Shown piece by piece: positions 52,751 through 60,154 of a stretch of DNA of 60,154 bases (position 1 is its first letter; the number at the start of each line of letters is the position of its first letter). A program made the translations under genes and the position numbers. The notes below the pieces were generated by a model. It saw only the letters and a program-made list of their open reading frames with translations, ran no database searches and was not told the DNA's origin. The stretch comes from Candidatus Hydrogenedentota bacterium (GTDB lineage Bacteria > Hydrogenedentota > Hydrogenedentia > Hydrogenedentales > JAGMZX01): contig JAKQEQ010000027.1 in NCBI GenBank assembly GCA_029556545.1, forward strand, positions 1 to 60,154, in the 5' to 3' direction.

Positions 52751-54340
52751 ATGCAGGCCTTTGAACTGGTGCTCGAGCGCGAGGGCACGGTCAGCCGCCG
52801 CTACCGGATTACCCCCGGGGGGCTGTTGATAGGGCGGTCTCCCGAATCGGATATCACGCTCAGCGACCAACTGGTCTCGCGCCGCCACGCGCGGGTCTGG
52901 ATGGACGGCGAGACGGCGCGGGTCCAGGACTTGGACTCGCGCAACGGTATCGAGGTAAATGGCGCGGGTGTGCGGGAGGCGGCGCTCGCGGCGGGGGACA
53001 CGTTACGCATCGCGGATTTTCTCTTCCGCGTGGTGCGCTACTCCGATTCGACCATGGACCAGACGGTGATCAGCTTCGAGGAAGCGGCGGAGTTCTGCAA
53101 CGACCTGACGCACGACAAGGCGGCGGAGCGCCTGCCGGTGCTCTACAAGGCCGCGCGGCTCCTCGGGTCGGTCTTCGAAGTGGACGAACTGCTCGAGAAG
53201 ATACTGGCGCTGATCTTCGAGGCGCTGCCCGTGCGGCGCGGCTTTATTCTCCTCCAGGAACCGCGCACACGGGACCTGGTCGTCCGCGCAAGCCTCATGC
53301 GGGAAGGTCGCGGCGAAGGCCCACCGGTAAGCCACACCCTCGTCGAGCACGTGATGCGCGAGCGCCAGGGCATCATGACGGTCGACGCGCAGGACGACAG
53401 CCGCTTCGAGGGGGCCATCAGCGTGATGGGCCACCAGATACACGCGGCGATGTGCGCGCCCTTGTGCGGGCGCGAATCCGTGGCGGGCGCGATCTACGTG
53501 GACTCCGGGTCGACCGGCAAACGCTTCGCCGGAAGCGACCTCGAGATGCTCACGGCCGTCGCGCACGTGGTCGGCGTGGCGGTCGAGAACGCGCGGCTAT
53601 ACCAGGAGAAAATCGAGCAGGAAAAGCTCGCGGCCATCGGCCAGGCCACGGCGGGGCTCGGCCATTGCATGAAGAACATCCTGACGGGCATCCGCGGCGG
53701 CGCCGAATACGTCGACATGGCAATCAAGAACGAAGAGATTAGTTACGTGAAGCGGGCGTGGCCGATCATGGCGCGCGCCATCCAGCGGATCGACATGCTG
53801 GTGATGAACCTGCTGACGTTCTCGCGGGACCGCGCGCCCGAGCGGCTGCGGACGGACCTGAACTCAATGGTGCGCGACGTGATCGAGGTCGTGCGGAGCC
53901 GGGCGGAGAAGTACAAGATTCCCATCGCGTTCGATCCGGTCGGCGAATGTATCGCGCACGTGGACGCGCAGCAAATCTACCGGGTGGTGTTGAACCTCGT
54001 CACGAACGCGCTCGACGCCTGCGAGGAAGACGGCGGCTCGGTCACGGTCGCCTGCCGGACGGAGCCGAACGGCTGCTATATCGAAGTGCAGGACTCGGGC
54101 CAAGGGATTTCGCCGGAGATCATGGAGCGGCTCGGTCAGGCGTTTGTAAGTTCGAAGGGGTCCGCGGGAACCGGGCTCGGCCTTGCGGTGAGTTTCAAGA
54201 TCGTGCGCGAGCACGGGGGCGACATCGAGGTCGAGAGCGAACGGGGCGCGGGATCGAAGTTCTCGGTGTTCCTGCCTCGCGGGTCCGACGATTCGGGCGC
54301 GCAACGCGCCACGGAGTTCGTGCGGAGCGACGACGGCTAA
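52751..54340 (+). CDS. Cytoplasmic sensor histidine kinase with FHA and GAF domains
   Basis: A 529-residue protein without membrane helices. An FHA domain (residues about 5-95; LLIGRSPESDITLSD, VSRRHARVW) can bind phosphothreonine proteins. A GAF domain (about 125-285) follows. The kinase core has His305 in GLGHCMKNILTGI as phosphoacceptor, and the ATPase boxes LVTNALDACEEDGG (N box), VQDSGQGIS (G1), GTGLGLAVSFKIVREHGG (G2). No response regulator is adjacent, so its partner is encoded elsewhere. GGGAG stands about ten bases before ATG 52751. It is divergent from the helicase gene. Confidence 0.9.
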   Translation: MQAFELVLEREGTVSRRYRITPGGLLIGRSPESDITLSDQLVSRRHARVWMDGETARVQDLDSRNGIEVNGAGVREAALAAGDTLRIADFLFRVVRYSDSTMDQTVISFEEAAEFCNDLTHDKAAERLPVLYKAARLLGSVFEVDELLEKILALIFEALPVRRGFILLQEPRTRDLVVRASLMREGRGEGPPVSHTLVEHVMRERQGIMTVDAQDDSRFEGAISVMGHQIHAAMCAPLCGRESVAGAIYVDSGSTGKRFAGSDLEMLTAVAHVVGVAVENARLYQEKIEQEKLAAIGQATAGLGHCMKNILTGIRGGAEYVDMAIKNEEISYVKRAWPIMARAIQRIDMLVMNLLTFSRDRAPERLRTDLNSMVRDVIEVVRSRAEKYKIPIAFDPVGECIAHVDAQQIYRVVLNLVTNALDACEEDGGSVTVACRTEPNGCYIEVQDSGQGISPEIMERLGQAFVSSKGSAGTGLGLAVSFKIVREHGGDIEVESERGAGSKFSVFLPRGSDDSGAQRATEFVRSDDG

Positions 54341-54364
54341 GCGCCCTCCCGAGAGGATGAGTTC

Positions 54365-54756
54365 CGTCCTCGTCCTCGTCCTCGTACTCGCAGTCACACT
54401 CGTACTACTCCGAAAATCGCATCGCGTTTTGCCTACGGCGATTCACGTTCGGCCCCTTCGGGGCCGGGAAAAGCGGATGGGCGTCCCTTATCCGTAGGCT
54501 TTCGCCTACGGCTACTCACGTTTGGCCCCTTCGGGGCCAGGGCACGCGCGCCATCCCGCCGGCCCACTTTGTCAGCCCGCTTCAGCGGGCTCTTCTTTGC
54601 CCCCGGCTTCAGCCGGGGGGTAATGAGGTCTCGCCTGCCAAAGGGCGCTTCAGCGCCGCTTGTGTACTACTTTAGCATCCATTTTCATCTTCTGCGGGAG
54701 AAATCCGCCGCAGGAGGGTTTCATGACAACTCGTACTCGTTCTCGTTCTCGTTCCT
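54365..54756. repeat. Hairpin-rich intergenic region with hexanucleotide arrays
   Basis: The 524-base gap between the kinase (54340) and C45 gene (54865) has no gene. It begins with TCGTNN hexamers (54365-54410) and ends with another set (54728-54756). Between them lie two copies of a 35-bp unit ending GGCCCCTTCGGGGCC (54451-54465 and 54524-54538) and five further TTC-type tetraloop hairpins: GTAGGC/GCCTAC (54494-54509), AGCCCGC/GCGGGCT (54574-54591), CCCCCGGC/GCCGGGGG (54600-54619) and GGCGC/GCGCC (54644-54657) are the clearest. The hairpin at 54574 followed by CTTCTTT may terminate transcription from the kinase gene. Confidence 0.85.
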
Positions 54757-54864
54757 CAACGCGAAACCCCGCCTTTCGGTTGCCGGTCCAAGGGGAGAAT
54801 CGGGGGCCGCGTCAGGCGAATCCCCCATGTCCGCAGAGCATTAACCGTAATGAGGACTCAGCAT

Positions 54865-56208
54865 ATGCGTCGTGCGTATCTCTCCCGCTGTCTGTTTCTG
54901 CTTGCCCTGTGTCAACTCGGCGGGACCGGCGCCGTTCCCGCGCAGGACGCGGGCTGGTATACGCCGGAGATCATCGCGCAACCGGAAACGACCCTGCTCG
55001 ACACCGAGGACGCGGGAAGACTCTACCGTGTCGGCGATCACTTGCTATGCGTCATGGAGGGAACGCCCGCCGAGATGGGCTTTCAGCACGGGCGGCTGCT
55101 TGCGCGACACATCCGCCATATCATCAAGGACGGCTACACGAAAAAAGCCCTCTGGGACGAGGGCTACACGCATGAATACGTCATGGCGCAGTCGGAGCGA
55201 ATGGAGCGCCATTTCGCGCCGGAGTACATCGAGGAAATGCGGGGATTGGTCGACGGCCTGCGCGCCGCCGGCGTCGACGACGTCACCTACGAGGAAGTGC
55301 GTCTGGGCGTGACGCAGCCGGAAATCCTCCACTACGAGCCGAACGCGCCGCCCGGATGCAGCAACTTCGCGGTGTGGGGACAATGGACGCCCGACGGCAG
55401 GCTGCTGCACGGTAGAAATCTCGATTGGAACGTCTCGGGCGACGCACAGGACGACGCGGTCATCCTCGTGTGGCGGCCAAGCGGCGGCATCCCCTTCATG
55501 ATGGTCGGCTGGGCGGGCGGCATCGGCAGCGTGAGCGGCATGAACGCCAAGGGCATCACCATCGGCGAGATGACCTTGCCGTCGCCGAACGGCACGTTCG
55601 ACGGCCTGCCGCTGTTCCTGACCATGCGGCGCGTGCTCGAAAAGGCGACGAACGTCGAGGAGGCGGTCGCCGTCATTCGCGACAACCCCCACACGCGCGG
55701 CTGGAATTACATCATCGGCGACGGCGCGGCCCCGGACGGGCGCGCGATGGAAGTGGACGCGAGGGGCGCGGATGTGTACGCGCCCCTTGATCCGAAGGAA
55801 GGCGCGGAGACCGAGCACGAATCGCTCGCGGACGCGGTGCGGCGCACGAATCACCCCGTCGGCAAGGATCGCCTCCTCGAACTGGCGCTGACGCTGGGTC
55901 CCGAGCATGGCATCAATGTGAAGACCTGGGACGAACTCAAGCTGCTCTTCCCCTTTGTGAAGACGATAAACACGTTTCAGCGCTACGACTGGCTCGGCCA
56001 ACAGATAAAGGCCCATCCCGGCGCCATCGATGTAACGCTCGCGCTGCGATTGCTCGCGAACGGCCCCGTATTCAACGACGACACGCTGCACGCGTGGGTC
56101 TTCGACCCGCGCGCGAAGACAGCCTACGTCGCGAACGCGGGCAACAACCCGCCCGTCACCGCGACGCGGCGTCCCTTCACGCGCATCGATCTCGCCGAAT
56201 GGTTCTGA
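54865..56208 (+). CDS. Secreted C45-family autoproteolytic acyltransferase/hydrolase-like protein
   Basis: A 447-residue protein with a signal peptide (YLSRCLFLLALCQLGGTGA). Cys165, in APPGCSNFAVWG, is the expected N-terminal nucleophile exposed by self-cleavage, as in the acyl-coenzyme A:6-aminopenicillanic acid acyltransferase (peptidase C45) group. LLHGRNLDWN, GWAGGIGSVSGMNAKGITIG and WNYIIGDG match the family core. Substrates of secreted members are mostly unknown. The start ATG 54865 has GAGG nine bases upstream; ATG 54850 is less likely. Confidence 0.87.
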   Translation: MRRAYLSRCLFLLALCQLGGTGAVPAQDAGWYTPEIIAQPETTLLDTEDAGRLYRVGDHLLCVMEGTPAEMGFQHGRLLARHIRHIIKDGYTKKALWDEGYTHEYVMAQSERMERHFAPEYIEEMRGLVDGLRAAGVDDVTYEEVRLGVTQPEILHYEPNAPPGCSNFAVWGQWTPDGRLLHGRNLDWNVSGDAQDDAVILVWRPSGGIPFMMVGWAGGIGSVSGMNAKGITIGEMTLPSPNGTFDGLPLFLTMRRVLEKATNVEEAVAVIRDNPHTRGWNYIIGDGAAPDGRAMEVDARGADVYAPLDPKEGAETEHESLADAVRRTNHPVGKDRLLELALTLGPEHGINVKTWDELKLLFPFVKTINTFQRYDWLGQQIKAHPGAIDVTLALRLLANGPVFNDDTLHAWVFDPRAKTAYVANAGNNPPVTATRRPFTRIDLAEWF

Positions 56209-56246
56209 ACGCCTCGGCGTGTCGAGCCACATCCTTTTCAGGAGAT

Positions 56247-56292
56247 GGGGCGTCCCGCCCCACGTTACGTCCCCTCTCCCCGAGGGAGAGGG
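56247..56292. repeat. Hairpins between convergent genes
   Basis: GGGGCG tcc CGCCCC (56247-56261) and CCCTCTCCC cga GGGAGAGGG (56272-56292) lie between convergent stops at 56208 and 56365. The first belongs to the GGGCGTCCCGCCC family; the second is a widespread bacterial intergenic word. They may act as terminators, but no T-run follows. Confidence 0.72.
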
Positions 56293-56364
56293 TCGGGGTG
56301 ACGGCTCAGTCCATGTGCGATGCCCCCGCTCCCATTTTCCGACAGAACGCTTGACGCCGACCGC

Positions 56365-58404
56365 TCACTGCCGTCCTTCGATCAACGTCAGCGCCACCAC
56401 ATGCGCGCCGTGTCCCACAATCTCGAAGGTGATCGGCATACCCTGCGTAACCTCGACGGTCCTTGACGCCGCACCAGCGGACGCGACGCGGAGCCGATAG
56501 AGACCCGGTCGCAGCAAGAAGAAGCGCGCGCCGATGCGTTGCGGCCCCGCCTTGAAGTGGTAGACCTCCGCGACAAAGCGCGTGTCCGTCGCCTCGACGA
56601 CAAGCGCCGCGAAGTCGCGCGGCGGCAACAGCCACCGCACCGCGTTCAACGGGAAATAGCCGGCGTCGCCCGGGTCGCCCGTGACGCACGAGTACAGCAG
56701 TTGCGTGTCGGGCACGGCGATCTCCGCGCCGGGCGCAACGGGCATGCGGCCCTCTCCGAAGAGCGTGGGGAACCGTAATACGCGGTCGGTGTAGCGGACT
56801 TCGCTGGTGTACCCGGCGAAATTCACGGACAACGCGGCGGCGGTCGCGCGTAAAGCCTCGGTCAGCCCTTCGCGTTCGCCCGTCAAACGAAACGCGAGAT
56901 AAGGCGAAGCGTCGCGTTGCAGCAGGTCATCGAACTCCGTGTCTCCAGTAAGCAAACGGTACTTGCCCAAGACGCCGGAAAGGAAGCGCATACTCGTCGC
57001 GCACCACGCCTCGGACCCCGATTCCGGCGATTCTACCGGCGGCGCGCTCAAGCATTTCAGGCGAATAGCCGCCATGCTGCGCAACGGCGCCAGGTAGCGG
57101 CCCTCGTCGGTGAAATGCCACGTCAGCAGCATCGTGTTCAGCATCATGCTCATCGCGCTCGGCCAACGATACAGACCCGCTTCGCCGTGGTTCCGTGGGT
57201 CCCACCAGTCCGCTCCGACGCCGCCGACCGTGCCCTCGGGCCAGTGAATCGCGGAAGGGACGATGCCCGCCGGTTTGCCCCGCTCCGCGCGGGCCGCCGC
57301 ATCGACCCACGTATCCATCCATTTCGAGAAGAGTCTTGTCAGGCGCTCGTCCCGGGTGCGCTGCCAGTACAGGAGCGCGGGCTGCACGACCCGCGGATGG
57401 TACACCGTATCGCACGCCCGCTCCGGCGTCTCGTCGATGCGATTCGCTGCGAAGTATGTGCTCTTGAACTGGAACTGGCCCCGCTCGTTGATTCCTGTCC
57501 ACAGCTCTTCCATCAAGTCGACGATTCGCAGCGCGCGCCGGGACCACGCGGGGTCTTCCGGCGCGAGATGCATCATCGGCGTGATTGCGTCCGCCGAGTC
57601 TTCCGCCGTGTGCTCGACGTCGTACATGTGGGACGTGTATCCGCCGCGCATGTGCTCCTGCGCCATAATCGCCTCGGAAAACCGGGCCTGCGCCGCATTG
57701 ATGCGCGGATCCTCGAATCCTATCAAGACGGGCGTCCACCACCGCCACATCTCGCAGTCGTCGCCCCAGCCGCCCCCATACTGGCCATCCTCGCGCTGGC
57801 GATTCTCGATCCACCACGTGATGACGTCGGCAAGACGTTCGAGCGCCTCCCGCTGATGGACAGCCCACGCCGGCGCCTCCGCCGGCGCGTCCAAGCGCTT
57901 CGCGGCCGGAATCGGGCTGCCAAGGTACATCCGCGCGACCGGGTTCTCGGGGAACGCGGCGGCATACGCCTGGAACATCGCGCGCGCCTTCGCGAACTGC
58001 TCCGGGCCGCCATAGCCGCCGTATTCGAGCACCGCCCAGAGCAACATCCGCCCGCGATACAGCAGCGTGAGCGGATACAGCGGCGAGTCCTCGGGAATTC
58101 CGAAATCAAAGTCGTCCGTCTTGCGCACCTCGCCACCGAAATAACCCAGGTTCCGGTCGTTCGACCATCGCTCGATGCCGTCGATCAATCGCTTCGTCTG
58201 TTCCCGAAACGTGTCGGACAATCCCTCGACCGCCAGCAGTTCCCTGAGAAACTCCAGCCGCTCCCCCTCCTCCGCCGCGCTGCCCGCCCGCGTGATCAGC
58301 GTTGCGACAGCCGCCTCCGGCTGCGCGCCGCCCACAAGCGGAATCAGCACGAGCAGCGCCGCGAGAAAGACAGCACAGTCTTTCCCGGTAGCGTTCGTGG
58401 CCAT
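56365..58404 (-). CDS. Secreted protein of unknown function, possible alpha/alpha-barrel glycosidase-like
   Basis: A 679-residue protein with a signal peptide (VFLAALLVLIPLVGGAQP). The long helical region has aromatic words common in alpha/alpha-toroid carbohydrate enzymes (REDGQYGGGWGDDCEMWRWW, ADWWDPRNHGEAGLYRW, GGYTSHMYDVEHTAEDSADA), and a C-terminal beta domain follows (FFLLRPGLYRLRVASAG). I cannot assign a glycosidase family, and the catalytic residues are not evident. GGGAG lies eight bases before ATG 58404, inside the end of the M32 gene; the genes are four bases apart and translationally coupled. Confidence 0.7.
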   Translation of the reverse strand: MATNATGKDCAVFLAALLVLIPLVGGAQPEAAVATLITRAGSAAEEGERLEFLRELLAVEGLSDTFREQTKRLIDGIERWSNDRNLGYFGGEVRKTDDFDFGIPEDSPLYPLTLLYRGRMLLWAVLEYGGYGGPEQFAKARAMFQAYAAAFPENPVARMYLGSPIPAAKRLDAPAEAPAWAVHQREALERLADVITWWIENRQREDGQYGGGWGDDCEMWRWWTPVLIGFEDPRINAAQARFSEAIMAQEHMRGGYTSHMYDVEHTAEDSADAITPMMHLAPEDPAWSRRALRIVDLMEELWTGINERGQFQFKSTYFAANRIDETPERACDTVYHPRVVQPALLYWQRTRDERLTRLFSKWMDTWVDAAARAERGKPAGIVPSAIHWPEGTVGGVGADWWDPRNHGEAGLYRWPSAMSMMLNTMLLTWHFTDEGRYLAPLRSMAAIRLKCLSAPPVESPESGSEAWCATSMRFLSGVLGKYRLLTGDTEFDDLLQRDASPYLAFRLTGEREGLTEALRATAAALSVNFAGYTSEVRYTDRVLRFPTLFGEGRMPVAPGAEIAVPDTQLLYSCVTGDPGDAGYFPLNAVRWLLPPRDFAALVVEATDTRFVAEVYHFKAGPQRIGARFFLLRPGLYRLRVASAGAASRTVEVTQGMPITFEIVGHGAHVVALTLIEGRQ

Positions 58405-58408
58405 TCAT

Positions 58409-59914
58409 TCAACTCCCTTCCCGGTTCCCGCCGAATTTACATTCGAGATACCGCAGAAATGCCTGCGCATCCGGTTCGCGGCCCGTGGCGTCGCGCACGA
58501 TCTCGACGGCTTTCTTCCGCCGTCCGTGGCGATGCACGTGTTCCCGCAGCCAAGCGAGCAGCGGCGCGAAATCGCCGTGCTCGACCTGCGTCCAGAGCGC
58601 CGGGATATCTTCGACGATCTCTTCGAAGAGTTGCGCGGCATAGAGGTTGCCCAACGCATAGGTCGGGAAATAGCCCATCGCGCCGTGCGACCAGTGGATG
58701 TCCTGAAGACAGCCCCGCGCGTCGTCCGGCACATCCAACCCGAGATAGTCCTTGATCTTCCCGTTCCAGACATCGGGCAGGTCGGCCACGGCGAGTTCCC
58801 CTTCAATGAGCGCGACCTCGATCTCGAAACGGAGTATCACGTGTAGGTTGTACGTGCATTCGTCGGCCTCGACGCGAATCAACGATGGCGCGACGCGGTT
58901 CAGGGCGCGATACGCGGCCTCGGGATTCAACGCACGCGCCTGATCGGGAAAATGTCGCTGCAACAGCGGCGTACACCAACGCCAGAAAGGCAGGCTGCGC
59001 CCGATGAGATTTTCCCACAGGCGCGACTGCGATTCGTGGATGCCGAGAGACGGCGCCTCGGCCAGCACGGAGCGCTCGTCCTCGGGCGGAAACCCCTGCT
59101 CATAGAGGGCGTGGCCGCCCTCGTGCATCGAGCCCATGAGCGCCGAGAAGGGGTCGCGCGGATTGAACCGTGTCGTGATGCGCACGTCCCGGATGCCGAA
59201 GTTCGTCGTGAAAGGATGGGCCGACTTGTCCTGCCGGCCCGCCTCGAAGTCGTAGCCCATCGCGCGCAGTACATCCACGGTCAGCGCCTCTTGCGCCGGT
59301 TCCGGCCACTCCTGGTCGAGCCACGCGGGTTCGCGCTGCGGGCCGGACGCCGCGATGCGCGCTACGAGGTCCCGCTGCTTCGGCGCGAGTTCGCCGAAGA
59401 TTTCGCGCAACCGCGCGGTGGTCATGCCGCGCTCGTAGTCCGCGAGCAGCGCGTCGTAAGGCGTCTGCTCGTAGCCGTGATAATCCGCCTTCCGCCGGAG
59501 CAGGTCCACCATCGTTTCGAGGTGTGGGCGGAACATCGCGAAATCCGATGCGCGCCGCGCGCGCACCCACGCCTCGTACGCCTTGCTCTGTTCCTCGGCA
59601 AACCGCCGCACAAACGCCTCGGGCAATTGCGTCGCGCGCGTATAGTCGTGGAGCGTCTCGAACACCAGCGCGCGGTCATCCGGCCCGAGGCCGTCGCCCG
59701 CCTCCCCAAGGTCTTTGAGCAGCGCGCCCATCTCGCCACTCGTCAGCAGCCGGTGCGCCAACCCGGACAAGGTAGCCAGTTGCTGCCCGCGCGCCGCCGC
59801 GCCTTTCGGCGGCATGTACACCTCCTGGTCCCACGACAACAGCGCGATGGCCGCCTTCACGTCCGCATACTCGCCGAATCGGGCACGAAGGTCCCGCAAT
59901 TTCGCTTCCGGCAC
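58409..59914 (-). CDS. M32-family metallocarboxypeptidase (Taq type)
   Basis: A 501-residue cytoplasmic zinc carboxypeptidase that removes C-terminal residues from peptides. The zinc motif is HEGGH at residues 264-268 (MHEGGHALYEQG). GIHESQSRLWENLIGRS and DECTYNLHVILRFEIE match the family; the length is typical. The start is GTG 59914, supported by GGAAGGAG six bases upstream. An in-frame extension to 60058 looks like a lipoprotein signal (LLSAIALGLASCAVV), but it would be unusual for M32 and the GTG start is better. No gene is evident in 59915-60154, which contains a GGGCC gaa GGCCC hairpin at 60124-60136. Confidence 0.9.
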   Translation of the reverse strand: MPEAKLRDLRARFGEYADVKAAIALLSWDQEVYMPPKGAAARGQQLATLSGLAHRLLTSGEMGALLKDLGEAGDGLGPDDRALVFETLHDYTRATQLPEAFVRRFAEEQSKAYEAWVRARRASDFAMFRPHLETMVDLLRRKADYHGYEQTPYDALLADYERGMTTARLREIFGELAPKQRDLVARIAASGPQREPAWLDQEWPEPAQEALTVDVLRAMGYDFEAGRQDKSAHPFTTNFGIRDVRITTRFNPRDPFSALMGSMHEGGHALYEQGFPPEDERSVLAEAPSLGIHESQSRLWENLIGRSLPFWRWCTPLLQRHFPDQARALNPEAAYRALNRVAPSLIRVEADECTYNLHVILRFEIEVALIEGELAVADLPDVWNGKIKDYLGLDVPDDARGCLQDIHWSHGAMGYFPTYALGNLYAAQLFEEIVEDIPALWTQVEHGDFAPLLAWLREHVHRHGRRKKAVEIVRDATGREPDAQAFLRYLECKFGGNREGS

Positions 59915-60154
59915 GAGGCACTCCTTCCGTCCTGAACGCCAATGTTTACAGCCCGCGAGGAATGATGCACGAACGACAGCGCAGGACGCTAGCCCCAGGG
60001 CAATCGCACTAAGAAGTACGAGCATTCCGCTTCGATGTGCATAATTACTCCGGGACATATGCGAACTCGATGTGTGGGTGTCTTGCCCTAGGTCCGCGTC
60101 GCGCGCTGGAGTTCCCGCATTTAGGGCCGAAGGCCCATGACATAGTAGCCCAGG

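Noticed and set aside
59915-60058. Lipoprotein signal extension of the M32 carboxypeptidase
   Set aside because: GTG 59914 has a strong GGAAGGAG at good spacing and gives the normal family length; the extension is a non-family upstream frame.

Overview
The window is high-GC bacterial DNA. I infer a member of Candidatus Hydrogenedentota or a close relative in the Planctomycetes-like bacteria. The grounds are recall plus sequence style: long (Gly-Glu)n linkers between EF-hand modules, a C-terminal tandem domain with the words SELLRVIQ and GTEDG, many secreted glycosidases, and very many short intergenic hairpins. No marker such as 16S rRNA is present, so the phylum is an inference.

Layout. 0-0.5 kb is a hairpin-repeat patch. 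0.5-11.1 kb holds a peptide ABC transporter ATPase, GH95 and GH29 alpha-L-fucosidases, a giant AsmA-like protein and a membrane-anchored GH31 glycosidase. 11.2-15.6 kb is a lipoprotein-ResB-CcsA operon for cytochrome c maturation. 15.7-23.2 kb is housekeeping: a sigma70-like promoter, tRNA-Gln, prs, rplY, pth, ilvN, a terminator, a coiled-coil zinc-ribbon protein, accD, folC, a small zinc ribbon and a PIG-L deacetylase. 23.3-26.9 kb is an accessory island, visibly poorer in G+C, with a strong promoter, two coupled membrane proteins of unknown function, a DUF3825 protein and a truncated IS66-type insertion sequence end. 27.0-35.8 kb has a DUF4091/GH123-like protein, a TPR lipoprotein, RNase HII, a TTTAGGG/CCCTAAA repeat block, a sugar kinase-MurQ fusion and a GH1-family protein that has lost its catalytic nucleophile.

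35.9-44.6 kb is the most distinctive region: a 28-EF-loop (GE)n-linked surface protein, two dockerin-bearing secreted proteins, and three tandem cohesin-like proteins, two of them with C-terminal membrane anchors. I read this as a candidate cohesin/dockerin-like calcium-dependent cell-surface assembly locus, not a classical cellulosome. 44.7-45.3 kb is a PIN-domain toxin/DUF2281 antitoxin pair. 45.5-60 kb carries a GlpD-diacylglycerol-kinase fusion, two tandem zinc-finger/TPR paralogues, an MrfA-like helicase, an FHA-GAF histidine kinase, a C45 acyltransferase-like hydrolase, a secreted protein of unknown function and an M32 carboxypeptidase.

Short-period DNA arrays (6, 7 and 9 nt) and two-hairpin elements sit in many gaps. 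One hairpin element lies in frame inside the kinase-MurQ fusion and another forms the 3' end of a cohesin-like gene. Everything was read by eye from the sequence; no database search was possible.
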